Assembly (NCBI RefSeq): GCF_025399895.1
Contig: NZ_JAODUA010000001.1
Coordinates: 868,001-932,000, forward strand
From: Streptomyces sp. ASQP_92
GTDB lineage: Bacteria; Actinomycetota; Actinomycetes; Streptomycetales; Streptomycetaceae
DNA: 64,000 bases
Reading direction: 5' to 3'
Shown here: positions 43,960 through 52,748 of the stretch, one piece after another
How positions within the stretch are numbered: position 1 is the stretch's first letter
How the letters are laid out: each line of letters opens with the position of its first letter
Made by a program: the position numbers and the translations under genes
Notes under the pieces: model-generated
Told to the model about the DNA's origin: nothing
Databases searched by the model: none
What the model saw: only the letters and a program-made list of their open reading frames with translations

Positions 43960-43973
43960 TGCACAGCTGTGCA
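43960..43973. promoter_or_regulatory. Perfect palindrome between the ArsR gene and the cobalt transporter leader
   Basis: TGCACAGCTGTGCA is a perfect 14-bp palindrome, and CAGCTGTG repeats directly after it. It sits 53 bp upstream of the ArsR start codon and about 35 bp before the riboswitch, a natural place for an ArsR-type operator over both divergent promoters. Confidence 0.55.
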
Positions 43974-44007
43974 GCTGTGCGGGCAACTGGTCAGCGTCTA
44001 GGGTGAC

Positions 44008-44178
44008 CTGGCCGTGGTGTTCGGGAAGACCGGTGCGAAACCGGAGCGGCCCTCGCCACTGTGATCGGGTTCTCCGGCTTCGGAGAGCCGCCGTCCCCTC
44101 GCGTCGCCACTGGCCAGGATCCACCTGCCCGGGAAGGCCGGGACCAAGGCACCCACCCGTCAGCCAGGAGACCGGCCG
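44008..44178 (+). promoter_or_regulatory. Cobalamin riboswitch
   Basis: The leader shows the conserved order of an adenosylcobalamin aptamer: CCGGTGCGAAACCGGAGCGG near 44030-44049, CGCCACTGTGATCGG near 44054-44068, a GGGAAGGC element at 44131-44138 and the B12 box GTCAGCCAGGAGACCGGCC at 44159-44177. It lies just upstream of the NiCoT gene start, so it most likely lowers translation or transcription of the transporter when B12 is plentiful. Confidence 0.92.
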
Positions 44179-44214
44179 CGGCATCTCACGAAGTGATCCA
44201 CGAGGTGCTGGAGC

Positions 44215-45333
44215 GTGACCCGTATGACCCTGCCCGTCCGCACGTCCCCCGATGCGGGCGTCCCCGTGGCGCCCTCCTTCCGCTGGCGGCGCGAGGACAC
44301 CGTGCGCACCGCCGTCCTCCTCGCGGTGATAGCCGCCCTCCATGTCGTCGCCTTCGGCGTCCTGTTCCTGCTCGTGGCCCCCGAGCACTACGCCGTCGGC
44401 ACCAAGACGTACGGCGTGGGCCTCGGCATCACCGCGTACACGCTCGGCATGCGGCACGCCTTCGACGCCGACCACATCGCGGCCATCGACAACACCACCC
44501 GCAAGCTGATGGCGGACGGCAAGCGGCCGGTCTCCGTCGGCTTCTGGTTCGCGCTCGGCCACTCCAGCGTCGTGGTCGTCCTGGCCGCCCTGGTGGCCGG
44601 CGGCGCGCAGCTCGCCGGCATCCTCCTGAACGAGGACTCCAGCACCCACCAGGTGCTCGGCGTCGTCGGAACGACCGTCTCCGGTTCCTTCCTGTATCTG
44701 ATCGCCGCCCTCAACCTGGTGGCGCTCTTCGGCATCCTGAAGGTGTTCCGCGCGATGCGGTCGGGCGCGTACGACGAGCGGGAACTCGAAGCCCACCTGG
44801 ACTCGCGGGGGTTCATGAACCGCATCCTGGGCCGCTTCACCAAGTCCATATCCCGGCCCGGCCAGATGTTCCCGCTGGGCTTCCTCTTCGGCCTCGGCTT
44901 CGACACCGCGACCGAGGTCACCCTGATGGTGATGGCCGGCACGGGCGCGGCGGCCGGGCTGCCCTGGTACGCGATCCTGTGCCTGCCCCTGCTGTTCGCC
45001 GCCGGGATGAGCCTGTTCGACACCCTCGACGGCACGTTCATGAACTTCGCCTACCAGTGGGCGTTCTCCAACCCGGTGCGCAAGGTCTACTACAACCTCA
45101 CCATCACGGGCCTCTCCATCGCGGTGGCCTTCTTCATCGGCACCATCGAACTCGTCGGCGTCCTGCACAAGAAGCTCGACCTCACCGACCCCGTCAGCGG
45201 CTGGGTGGCGGCCCTGGACCTGGACAACGTCGGCTTCGTCATCGTCGGCCTGTTCGTGGTGGTGTGGGGTGCGGCACTGGCGTACTGGCGGTTCGGCAAG
45301 GTCGAGCAGAAGTGGGCGGCGGGCGGCGCCTGA
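44215..45333 (+). CDS. NiCoT-family cobalt/nickel transporter under B12 control
   Basis: Membrane protein of 372 residues with eight hydrophobic segments. The second segment carries the family signature RHAFDADHIAAIDN (HX4DH), and further signatures LGHSSVV and GFDTATEV are present. It imports Co2+ or Ni2+. The cobalamin riboswitch before it points to cobalt for B12 synthesis as the main cargo. Start: GTG 44215 with GAGGTG upstream, or ATG 44224 with GGAG; both are in frame. The ArsR gene is divergent. Confidence 0.93.
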   Translation: MTRMTLPVRTSPDAGVPVAPSFRWRREDTVRTAVLLAVIAALHVVAFGVLFLLVAPEHYAVGTKTYGVGLGITAYTLGMRHAFDADHIAAIDNTTRKLMADGKRPVSVGFWFALGHSSVVVVLAALVAGGAQLAGILLNEDSSTHQVLGVVGTTVSGSFLYLIAALNLVALFGILKVFRAMRSGAYDERELEAHLDSRGFMNRILGRFTKSISRPGQMFPLGFLFGLGFDTATEVTLMVMAGTGAAAGLPWYAILCLPLLFAAGMSLFDTLDGTFMNFAYQWAFSNPVRKVYYNLTITGLSIAVAFFIGTIELVGVLHKKLDLTDPVSGWVAALDLDNVGFVIVGLFVVVWGAALAYWRFGKVEQKWAAGGA

Positions 45334-45394
45334 GACGGGGGCCCGCGCCCGCTCGGCCGGCCCCGCGCGCCGGACCCGGCCCGACCCGGTCCGG

Positions 45395-46285
45395 CTAGCC
45401 GGCGCCGGACATGCCGAACGCCTTCCGGCCGTGCGCGAGGAACGCGCGCACCGCGGGGCTGTGGGCGGGCTTCCAGACGAGGGAGAGGAAGGCGGGCGTC
45501 TCGGCGTCGTCGATGAGCCGGGCGGTGAGGCGGTCGCGGTAGTGGGCGGCCATCGACTCGCTGAGGACGGCGACACCGAGCCCGCGGGAGGCGAGGTCGG
45601 CGATCGCGTCCGCGGCGCCGGCTTGCAGCGCGATCACGGGGTGGAGGGCCTGCGCGGCGCAGACCTGGTCGAAGACGGTACGCAGCCCCGTCCCCGGAGG
45701 CATGCACACGACCGGGTACGCGCTCAGGTCGCGCAGGGTGACCCGGCGCCGCTCGGCGAGGGCGTGGCCGGCCGGGACCGCCGCGACCAGCCGCTCCTTG
45801 ACGATCGTCAGCGCGTCCAGCCCCGGGTGGGTGGCGTTCGGCGTCCCGATGAGCGCGAGATCCAGGGTGCCGGCGCGAACCCCCTCCACGAGCCGGTCGG
45901 AGTTGTCCTCCAGGAGTGAGATCTCCACGCCGGGGTGGGCCCGGTGGAACGCGGCGAGGGCGTCGAACAGCGGCGTGATGGTGCAGCCGATGACCATCCC
46001 GACGCTCAGCCGCCCCCGGATCAGCTCGGTCACCTCACCCACCGCCTGGCTGACCGCCCCGGCGGCGGCGAGCGCGGCCCGGGCGTGATCGAGAGCGGCC
46101 TTCCCCGCGGTGGTGAGAGTGGCGGCGCGGGCCGACCGGTCGAAGAGTTCGGCCCCCAACTCCCGCTCCAGCTGCCGGATTTGGGCACTGACGCCCGACT
46201 GGCTGATGTGCACCCGCTCGGCGGCCCGGGTGAAGTTCCGCTCCTCGGCGACCGCGACGAAGTATTCGAGCTGTCTCAGATCCAT
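45395..46285 (-). CDS. LysR-family regulator
   Basis: Protein of 296 residues. The winged helix shows NFTRAAERVHISQSGVSAQIRQLE, and the effector domain is full length. It is divergent from a small NTF2-like gene and probably controls it. A TCTA-n8-TAGA inverted repeat lies in the gap. The inducer is unknown. Confidence 0.9.
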   Translation of the reverse strand: MDLRQLEYFVAVAEERNFTRAAERVHISQSGVSAQIRQLERELGAELFDRSARAATLTTAGKAALDHARAALAAAGAVSQAVGEVTELIRGRLSVGMVIGCTITPLFDALAAFHRAHPGVEISLLEDNSDRLVEGVRAGTLDLALIGTPNATHPGLDALTIVKERLVAAVPAGHALAERRRVTLRDLSAYPVVCMPPGTGLRTVFDQVCAAQALHPVIALQAGAADAIADLASRGLGVAVLSESMAAHYRDRLTARLIDDAETPAFLSLVWKPAHSPAVRAFLAHGRKAFGMSGAG

Positions 46286-46295
46286 GACTCTGGAT

Positions 46296-46311
46296 TCTAG
46301 TTCCCAGTAGA
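46296..46311. promoter_or_regulatory. Candidate LysR operator
   Basis: TCTAGTTCCCAGTAGA is an inverted repeat with 4-bp arms (TCTA/TAGA) and fits the T-n11-A rule of LysR binding sites. It lies 11 bp upstream of the LysR start and 93 bp upstream of the NTF2-like gene. Confidence 0.5.
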
Positions 46312-46403
46312 TCCATCTGTTGGACTTCTACTGAGCCCCTGACGAGACTGGACTCCACGGAAGCGCGGACGACCGCCGCCGTCGCCGAGACCAGGAGGAC
46401 CCC

Positions 46404-46769
46404 ATGTCGGAGTACGAGAAGGCCATGCGGCCCGAGGACATCACGCGTCTGTTCGTCGAGCGGTCCAACGCCGGCGACGCGGCCGGGGTGGCCGCGCTCT
46501 ACGAGGAGGACGCGGTGCTGGCCTACCCGCCGGGCAGCCGGACGGTGGGCCGCGAGGCGATCCGCGAACTGTGGGAGAAGGTGCTCGCCCACCGCCCCCA
46601 CTTCGACCAGGAGCAGCCCCTGCCGACCCTGATCAACGGCGACATCGCCCTCACCGCGACCCCCCCGAAGGACGGCACCGGCGCCCGCGCCCAAGTGGTC
46701 CGCCGCCAGCCCGACGGCTCCTGGCTCCGCTTCCTGGACCAGCCGGAGTTCGTTTCGCCGGGGGAGTGA
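46404..46769 (+). CDS. NTF2-like (SnoaL / SgcJ-type) small protein
   Basis: Protein of 121 residues with an excellent ribosome site (AGGAGG, five-base spacing). The sequence MRPEDITRLFVERSNAGDAAGVAALYEEDAVL followed by a cone of strands is the NTF2-like fold, often an isomerase, cyclase or detoxifying protein. (The quoted stretch spans residues 8-39.) It has no signal peptide. Control by the divergent LysR protein is likely; the substrate is unknown. Confidence 0.85.
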   Translation: MSEYEKAMRPEDITRLFVERSNAGDAAGVAALYEEDAVLAYPPGSRTVGREAIRELWEKVLAHRPHFDQEQPLPTLINGDIALTATPPKDGTGARAQVVRRQPDGSWLRFLDQPEFVSPGE

Positions 46770-47076
46770 GGGGGGCGCTGCACGCCGCAGAGCGCGCGGC
46801 CGAGGCTGATTCCGGGCACGACGGTGCGGGCTTCGTCACTCGTTTGGGATCGAGTCGGAGTTTTCCACCCGCTATCCCGTCCAGCAGGCCGGCGGGCAGA
46901 CGATTCTCGAGCTCCAGTACCCCCGCCGGTGCGGACGGCGCCCTCCGTTCGGGCGCCGACTCCCCCCGGGTGTTCCCGGCTGTGGCATTGGGATGCCCAG
47001 TTGCGCCGTTGAGCGAAGGCTGCCCGCTGCCGGTTCGCTCTCTCAAACAGCCTTTTCCAGCGTCTCGTTGACCGAA
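46770..47076. other. Gap without convincing gene before the accessory block
   Basis: About 300 bp between the NTF2-like gene and a small minus-strand membrane protein gene. Open frames exist on both strands but none has a good ribosome site or sensible composition. The GC content starts to fall in this stretch. Confidence 0.5.
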
Positions 47077-47340
47077 TCAGGGTTCGTTTCGCCCCCTTCC
47101 ATTCTCTCCGAGCGCATGGCCCCCGTTGTTCGTGTCGCTCGCGAGGGGGTCCGCGGAGGTACCACGAGGCGAGTTGGGTCGAGTCCCGGGACCGGCGTCA
47201 CCACTCAATTCGTTTCTGACCTGTCGCCATGCCCGAATGATCTGTGGTACTCGCGAAAGCAGGTCGCTTATTTGTGCCATCAGCAGCGTGACGCAGCCGA
47301 ACGCGGCCAGAATGAAGACAGTCACCTCGTCCCAGCTCAT
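47077..47340 (-). CDS. Small single-pass membrane protein
   Basis: Frame of 87 codons from ATG 47340 (MSWDEVTVFILAAFGCVTLL), with GGGAG upstream. One N-terminal transmembrane helix (residues 5-24) is followed by an amphipathic basic helix (LLSRVPQIIRAWRQVR) and a polar, probably disordered tail. Its start codon overlaps the stop of the preceding small frame as ATGA, which supports both being real. Function unknown; it is the last gene of this minus-strand pair. Confidence 0.5.
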   Translation of the reverse strand: MSWDEVTVFILAAFGCVTLLMAQISDLLSRVPQIIRAWRQVRNELSGDAGPGTRPNSPRGTSADPLASDTNNGGHALGENGRGRNEP

Positions 47341-47591
47341 GGCCTGGCTCCCAGGCTCTGCTGGTCTGCGCTGCAATGTAGGGAAAGTCGCAGGACCGGG
47401 GGACTGGCCTTGAGTGGATGGTGGAGATCGAGGGCGCGGACGGCGGAATCCGGGGTAGTGACGTGCATTGGTGAAGGAGATGCCTGGTCCAGGAAGTAGT
47501 CATCCCAGGGGAGCGGGCTGAGGGCGCCCTGCTTGGCTTGACTCCTGATCGGTTCAGCGAAGCAGATTGATCTGTCACCGTTTTCGAGCAT
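47337..47591 (-). CDS. Small protein of unknown function, coupled to the membrane protein gene
   Basis: Frame of 84 codons from ATG 47591 with GAGG at good distance. The product (MLENGDRSICFAEPIRS at its start, PWDDYFLDQ in the middle) shows no domain that I recognise and no membrane segment. It overlaps the next gene by four bases (ATGA). About 34 bp before its ribosome site region a palindrome ATCCCT-gacgt-AGGGAT occurs at 47641-47657, a possible operator. It lies in the less GC-rich block. Confidence 0.42.
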   Translation of the reverse strand: MLENGDRSICFAEPIRSQAKQGALSPLPWDDYFLDQASPSPMHVTTPDSAVRALDLHHPLKASPPVLRLSLHCSADQQSLGARP

Positions 47592-47820
47592 ATCGATACC
47601 TCACGCCACCCCGACTGGCGCTTGAGTCGTATAGGTGTGAATCCCTGACGTAGGGATGCGGAGGGTGGAGTCACAGGCGTGTGCGGCTCCTCGGGTGCCG
47701 GGGCCCGCAGGAGAAATGCCGCCCACGAGACTCCCCGCGAGCCGGATGCAACGCAGCTATGTCTGAGTGTGAGGGCCCGACCAGTTCCGCCCTGGCAGTG
47801 ACGGGCCCGGGACGTGTCCG

Positions 47821-49233
47821 CTAACTGGTCCTGTTGGCATGGGAAATCCAGTCGAGCATCTCAGCTCCCAGTTGGTCGGGGGCTTCGAGTAGTGAGGTTT
47901 CCACTGCCGCGAAGTCTGTCAACGCCTCGGGTATGTCGGCCCGATCCGGAGCGGCGACGCTTTCCAAGGTCGCGGCGACAGCATCGGGCCAGCCGGGCAT
48001 TCCGAAGTGATGGGTTGCCTTGAACGCCGCCGAACACGCTCTATGAAGCAGCGCCGCGTGCCAGCCCTGTGCCCGTATCAACTCCGTGGTGAACCAAACC
48101 CTGTCATCAACATGTTGGACGAACTCCTCCACTGATTCGGCAACTGTCCGCAGAGCGAAGCGAGAACCACCGGCCCAAGGAAGGTTCACGTCCGAGGCTA
48201 TTGCGGCGAATGCGAGCAGAGCCTCGGGACCCTCGTCTCGGGCGGCGATCAACGCTGTGCGCGCCCTGCGGTAGAGATCGACGCTCTGGGCATAGATTTC
48301 CCCGTCACTCGGCCCGTCGTCGGCCGCGTGAATGTCTTCCATTGGCCCCTCGCGCCAGGCATCGAAGACCAGACCCACCGCGGCCGCGCTGACCAGGACA
48401 TCCGTATCGCTCGCATCGATGCCGAAGTGCGCCAGAACCTTGGGGGCTTGCTCCTCGATGCCGGGGAGCGGCAGACCCGTGTCTTCGGCATCGGGCGTCC
48501 CGAAGCGAGCGAGGACGCGAGGTGGCAGAGGCGCTGGCTCAGGCAGATCCACGGAGAGTCCGTGCTTCGCCAACTGCTCGAAGATGTCATTCGGGCCACA
48601 GTCTATGTGTGATGAATCGTGGCGCCCCGAGCGGTTTTCCTGGCACTCCAACCCTTCGCACATCTCCGGCTCTTCGGGCTGCGCCGCGTTGATCAGGTGG
48701 TAGGCGAGCCGCTCCGCCACCGCCTCCCGCGCTGCGATCATCGCCAGGTTCAGCTTGAACATCTCGTCTCTGAGCCCTGACTCTTCACGATCTGCAGAGG
48801 CCGGTGGCTCCGGCGCGTCCGGGAGCCACGTGTACGCCGATTCGAGGGAGATCAGCACCCAAGCGATCCGTAGCGGTTCGATGTCCTGTCTCTCGGCCAG
48901 TTCCGCCACGGCGTCTGCTGCCTGCCGGACACCATCGAGACGGGCAAGATGCTGACCACGCAGCGAAACCCAGGCTGCGGACTCAGCTGCGGCTTGCTCG
49001 GCGTTCTGGGTCAGCGTGGCGTCACGAGCCCGGCGGGCACGGGATACCAACCGGGTCAGACAGGGGTAGCAGCCGAAGAGCCCCGACTCGCGGGTTGGCC
49101 CGAGTGGTACGGGCAGCCGATCCTCGAAGGGGCTGTCGCAGAGGCAGCAATTCAAAGCCTCCACTTGTCGTGCGGTGGGGAGAGTTGGCAGCGCGGATCT
49201 GATCATGGCACGGGCGTAGTCAGGGATGTGCAC
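47821..49233 (-). CDS. Unrecognised 470-residue protein with N-terminal zinc-ribbon-like Cys pairs
   Basis: Starts at GTG 49233 with AAGGA seven bases upstream. Residues 29-58 contain Cys-x2-Cys (CLC after Cys29) and GCYPC, spaced like a zinc ribbon; a second Cys/His-rich piece (MCEGLECQ followed by HDSSHIDC) lies near residue 200. The rest is largely helical and acidic, without membrane segments. The codon usage is less GC-rich than in flanking genes. I do not know its function. It is divergent from the gene at 49444-50406. Confidence 0.75.
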   Translation of the reverse strand: MHIPDYARAMIRSALPTLPTARQVEALNCCLCDSPFEDRLPVPLGPTRESGLFGCYPCLTRLVSRARRARDATLTQNAEQAAAESAAWVSLRGQHLARLDGVRQAADAVAELAERQDIEPLRIAWVLISLESAYTWLPDAPEPPASADREESGLRDEMFKLNLAMIAAREAVAERLAYHLINAAQPEEPEMCEGLECQENRSGRHDSSHIDCGPNDIFEQLAKHGLSVDLPEPAPLPPRVLARFGTPDAEDTGLPLPGIEEQAPKVLAHFGIDASDTDVLVSAAAVGLVFDAWREGPMEDIHAADDGPSDGEIYAQSVDLYRRARTALIAARDEGPEALLAFAAIASDVNLPWAGGSRFALRTVAESVEEFVQHVDDRVWFTTELIRAQGWHAALLHRACSAAFKATHHFGMPGWPDAVAATLESVAAPDRADIPEALTDFAAVETSLLEAPDQLGAEMLDWISHANRTS

Positions 49234-49443
49234 GGGGCAGTCCTTCCGGGATGGCGCCGATTCGCTCGCGACGCTGCATCCATGCTCCGGGCCGCCCGCG
49301 GGCGCTTGTCGTCGTTTGGCGTGCGCCCCCGGGAAGTTGGCGCAATCTGACATGTGGCACTTCGCCTGCGACTTCTACGCTCTTGGCACTATCTGGCGGC
49401 CCTCCGGACGGCCGTCTGCACCCCTGAAAGGATCTGTCGGTTC

Positions 49444-50406
49444 GTGGCCACCCGAAGCGTTCCTTCTCCGAACGGAGCCCACCAGGAACTGGTGCGTGCT
49501 CTGGAAGAACTGCACAGAGCAGCCGGTCACCCCGGTATGCGGAAGGTAAGTGCCCTTATCGCTGAGGGGGACCATCCAGCGGTTGTCAGTCATGAGGGCG
49601 TACGTACGGCCCTCAAGGGCCTGAACGTTCCGCGCTGGGAAACCGTGCAATCGATCGTGGCGGTGCTTGCCACAGCTTGTGTCGATCCACCCCGGGATCC
49701 CACGGCCGAGGTGGCACGATTCTTGCCCCTGTGGCGCGCGGTGCGGGAGGGAGAACCGGGTGGCATGAAGTCTGCCCGGGAACTGGCACTGTCGCAGGGA
49801 TGGGGCACGGACGACGGACACTGGACCGCTGAGGCAGTCGTGGGGGTGATGATCAACCCATTCAATGCCATCGAGATCGCCCCGTCGCTCGCGGTGCCGC
49901 ACGAGCCGTTGGTCTCGGAGGACGAGTGGGTACAGCTCGGCACCGGCCTCATAGAGGAGTACGGAGCCGAGTTCGCCCTACGTGCCATCCTGCGAAACCT
50001 GAAGGGTGACTACCTGGGGGCTGAGGAGGGAAGCCCTTTCGGCTACGAGTTCCCTGACCAGGAAGCGGTCGAGGCACACACGGCCTTCCGCTATGGATGC
50101 GACCGGCTGCTCCAGCGCCTGGCCACGGAACCAAATCTCCTGCAACGGTCGATCGTTGCCATGCACGCAGACGAGACAATGGACCGTGAGGATCGCATCG
50201 AGATGCTGCGTGCCGAATCGGACGCGTCTTTGATGCGGGAGGTGATGGTGGCGTCCCCCGAGACCTGGCACGAACTCTCCGAGGAGGCCCAGCACCAAGT
50301 CTTTGGCTACCTCATCAAGACCATCGGCCCGGTTGGCAGGTTCGGGCTTCCACCTGAGCAGCGCTTCCACATCGTCTGGCGCATTGCCGAGCCGCCACCG
50401 GCGTAG
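49444..50406 (+). CDS. Unrecognised 320-residue protein with XRE-like N-terminus
   Basis: Starts at GTG 49444 with AAGGA ten bases upstream; longer in-frame starts lack support. The first 80 residues (ELVRALEELHRAAGHPGM, then LKGLNVPRWETVQSIVAVLA) resemble the helical N-terminus of Streptomyces XRE-type regulators, in which a choice of helices is followed by a conserved Trp-x-x-Val. The remainder is helical and acidic with no known domain. It may be the regulatory partner of the divergent 470-residue protein; this is inference from arrangement only. Confidence 0.7.
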   Translation: MATRSVPSPNGAHQELVRALEELHRAAGHPGMRKVSALIAEGDHPAVVSHEGVRTALKGLNVPRWETVQSIVAVLATACVDPPRDPTAEVARFLPLWRAVREGEPGGMKSARELALSQGWGTDDGHWTAEAVVGVMINPFNAIEIAPSLAVPHEPLVSEDEWVQLGTGLIEEYGAEFALRAILRNLKGDYLGAEEGSPFGYEFPDQEAVEAHTAFRYGCDRLLQRLATEPNLLQRSIVAMHADETMDREDRIEMLRAESDASLMREVMVASPETWHELSEEAQHQVFGYLIKTIGPVGRFGLPPEQRFHIVWRIAEPPPA

Positions 50407-50450
50407 CTTCGTCCAGAGCGGCTGCTCGCTACCCAACCTGACGGCCAATG

Positions 50451-50486
50451 GGCGTTGGCTGCACCCAGGCAGGTGCAGCCAACGCC
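50451..50486. terminator. Bidirectional terminator between convergent genes
   Basis: A perfect 15-bp inverted repeat (GGCGTTGGCTGCACC at 50451-50465 and its complement at 50472-50486) with a six-base loop lies between the plus-strand gene ending at 50406 and glnA on the minus strand. Confidence 0.88.
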
Positions 50487-50527
50487 ATTCCGGTCACGTC
50501 TCGCTTGCGAAGTTCGAGCTGTAAGTC

Positions 50528-51937
50528 CTACAGGTCGAAGTACAGCTCGAACTCGTGCGGGTGCGGGCGGAGCTGGATCGGGGCGATCTCGTGGGTGCGC
50601 TTGTAGTCGATCCAGGTCTCGATCAGGTCGGAGGTGAAGACACCGCCGGCCTGGAGGTACTCGTTGTCCGCCTCCAGGGCGTCCAGGACGGCCGGGAGCG
50701 AGGTCGGGACCTGCTGGACGTTGGCGTGCTCCTCGGGGGCCAGCTCGTAGAGGTCCTTGTCGATCGGCTCGGCCGGCTCGATCTTGTTCTTGATGCCGTC
50801 GAGGCCCGCGAGCAGCAGCGCCGAGAAGGCGAGGTACGGGTTGGAGGACGGGTCCGGGGCGCGGAACTCGACGCGCTTGGCCTTCGGGTTGGAGCCCGTG
50901 ATCGGGATGCGCATCGCGGCGGAGCGGTTGCGCTGCGAGTACACCATGTTGACCGGGGCCTCGAAGCCGGGGACCAGGCGGTGGTAGGAGTTCACCGTCG
51001 GGTTGGTGAAGGCCAGCAGCGACGGGGCGTGCTTGAGGATGCCGCCGATGTAGTAGCGCGCCATGTCCGAGAGGCCCGCGTAGCCCTGCTCGTCGTAGAA
51101 CAGCGGGTCGCCGCCGGACCACAGGGACTGGTGGACGTGCATGCCCGATCCGTTGTCACCGAAGATCGGCTTCGGCATGAAGGTCGCGGTCTTGCCGTTG
51201 CGCCAGGCGACGTTCTTCACGATGTACTTGAAGAGCATCAGGTCGTCCGCCGCGGCGAGCAGCGTGTTGAACTTGTAGTTGATCTCGGCCTGGCCGGCCG
51301 TGCCGACCTCGTGGTGCTGGCGCTCGACCTGGAGGCCGGAGTTCTCCAGCTCCAGGGAGATCTCGGCACGCAGGTCGGCGAAGTGGTCGACCGGCGGGGC
51401 CGGGAAGTAACCGCCCTTGTAACGGACCTTGTAGCCGCGGTTGTTCTCCGTCGACCCGGTGTTCCAGGCGCCGGCCTCGGAGTCGATGTGGTAGAAGCTC
51501 TCGTTCGCCGACGTCTGGAAGCGGACGTTGTCGAAGACGTAGAACTCGGCCTCGGGGCCGAAGTACGCGGTGTCCGCGATGCCGGTGGAGGCGAGGTAGG
51601 CCTCGGCCTTCTTGGCGATGTTGCGCGGGTCGCGGCTGTACTGCTCGCCCGTGATCGGGTCGTGGATGAAGAAGTTGATGTTGACCGTCTTGTCCTTGCG
51701 GAACGGGTCGAGGCGTGCCGTCGACAGGTCCGCGCGGAGAGCCATGTCGGACTCGTGGATGGCCTGGAAACCGCGGATCGACGAGCCGTCGAAGGCGAGC
51801 TCCTCGGCTGGGTCGAACGCCTTCGCAGGGATCGTGAAGTGCTGCATCACGCCCGGCAGGTCGCAGAACCGGACGTCGACGAACTTCACGTCGTTGTCCG
51901 CGATGAACTTCTTCGCGTCGTCGGCGTTCTGGAACAT
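50528..51937 (-). CDS. glnA: Type I glutamine synthetase
   Basis: Protein of 469 residues from ATG 51937 with GGAGGAG four bases upstream. Active-site motifs include FDGSSIRGF, the metal and substrate regions [23 protein letters not shown] and [11 protein letters not shown], and the adenylylation site Tyr397 in DKDLYEL, exactly at the E. coli number. As a dodecamer it makes glutamine from glutamate and ammonia. GlnE (4052-7045) should switch it by adenylylation. A near-perfect GlnR box at 52036-52073 controls its promoter. Confidence 0.98.
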   Translation of the reverse strand: MFQNADDAKKFIADNDVKFVDVRFCDLPGVMQHFTIPAKAFDPAEELAFDGSSIRGFQAIHESDMALRADLSTARLDPFRKDKTVNINFFIHDPITGEQYSRDPRNIAKKAEAYLASTGIADTAYFGPEAEFYVFDNVRFQTSANESFYHIDSEAGAWNTGSTENNRGYKVRYKGGYFPAPPVDHFADLRAEISLELENSGLQVERQHHEVGTAGQAEINYKFNTLLAAADDLMLFKYIVKNVAWRNGKTATFMPKPIFGDNGSGMHVHQSLWSGGDPLFYDEQGYAGLSDMARYYIGGILKHAPSLLAFTNPTVNSYHRLVPGFEAPVNMVYSQRNRSAAMRIPITGSNPKAKRVEFRAPDPSSNPYLAFSALLLAGLDGIKNKIEPAEPIDKDLYELAPEEHANVQQVPTSLPAVLDALEADNEYLQAGGVFTSDLIETWIDYKRTHEIAPIQLRPHPHEFELYFDL

Positions 51938-52019
51938 CCAACTCCTCCTACTCCCACCCGGGGAGGGGCGGGGTTGCAGCTCGGTCGTGCGGCCAGTGCG
52001 GTGGCACACGCTGGACCCG

Positions 52020-52074
52020 ACCATAGGCAGGCGGGATTTCCCAAGCGTGACCCGTTTGTTTCGCCCAAGTTAAC
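52020..52074 (-). promoter_or_regulatory. glnA promoter with GlnR box
   Basis: Read on the minus strand: TTAAC (52073-52069), n6, GAAAC (52062-52058), n6, GTCAC (52051-52047), n6, GAAAT (52040-52036). This fits the GlnR consensus GTnAC-n6-GAAAC twice with two deviations in the outer pentamers. A -10-like TATGGT lies at 52025-52020, ten bases further, and no good -35 is seen, as expected for an activated promoter. The divergent RDD gene starts 74 bp to the other side. Confidence 0.85.
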
Positions 52075-52146
52075 CGGCCTGGTGGCGAAGGTGCCAAGGC
52101 CGACCCGGCCCGAAGTGATCGAAAACGGGCGCAGTACCGTGGATCC

Positions 52147-52614
52147 GTGGACAACAGGCAAGCAATGGGATCGTGGCTCTCGGGGCCCCGCGCGGCCGCC
52201 GAGGAGATGGGCGTCGACTTCGGCTACCGGGGCCAGCGGCTCGGTCTGCCCAAGGACGGGCCCGGCTCCGTGGCCCCCCTCGGCCGCCGCTTCGGCGCCA
52301 TCTTCATCGACTGGGGCCTGTGCGCCCTGATCGCGTACGGGCTGCTCGCCCACGGCAACATGCAGGCCGCCAACAACTGGGCGCTGCTCATGTTCCTGGT
52401 GCTTGGCGTGCTGACGGTCGGGACCGTCGGGTTCACCCCGGGCAAGCGGCTGCTCGGCCTGCGGGTGGTGGCCGAGGAGGGCGGCCGGCTCGGCATCGTC
52501 CGCGTCACGCTGCGCACCGTACTGCTGTGCCTGGCGATCCCCGCGCTCATCTGGGACCGCGACGGCCGCGGCCTGCACGACCGCCTCGCCCGGGCGGTCC
52601 AGGTCAGGATCTGA
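52147..52614 (+). CDS. RDD-family membrane protein
   Basis: Protein of 155 residues from GTG 52147. Three hydrophobic segments are present, with the family hallmark Arg-Asp-Asp region seen here as GRRFGAIFIDWGL, FTPGKRLLGLRVV and RDGRGLHDRLA. RDD proteins are thought to act as small-molecule or ion transport-related membrane proteins; the exact role is unknown. It is divergent from glnA and shares its promoter region, an arrangement conserved in Streptomyces. Confidence 0.93.
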   Translation: MDNRQAMGSWLSGPRAAAEEMGVDFGYRGQRLGLPKDGPGSVAPLGRRFGAIFIDWGLCALIAYGLLAHGNMQAANNWALLMFLVLGVLTVGTVGFTPGKRLLGLRVVAEEGGRLGIVRVTLRTVLLCLAIPALIWDRDGRGLHDRLARAVQVRI

Positions 52615-52670
52615 CCCCACGCCCAGCCCCGCGTCCCCTCGCATCCCCGTTCAGCGGCGTACGACGTCAG

Positions 52671-52705
52671 AAGGCGGCCCGGACCGTGTCGGTCCGGGCC
52701 GCCTT
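52671..52705. terminator. Bidirectional terminator between RDD and DUF4191 genes
   Basis: AAGGCGGCCCGGACC at 52671-52685 pairs perfectly with 52691-52705 around the loop GTGTC. The arms begin with AA and end with TT, giving A/T ends in both directions, as in intrinsic terminators. Confidence 0.88.
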
Positions 52706-52748
52706 CATGCTTCGTGTGCGGACGATTCGTATGCGAACGAGGTGAGGG

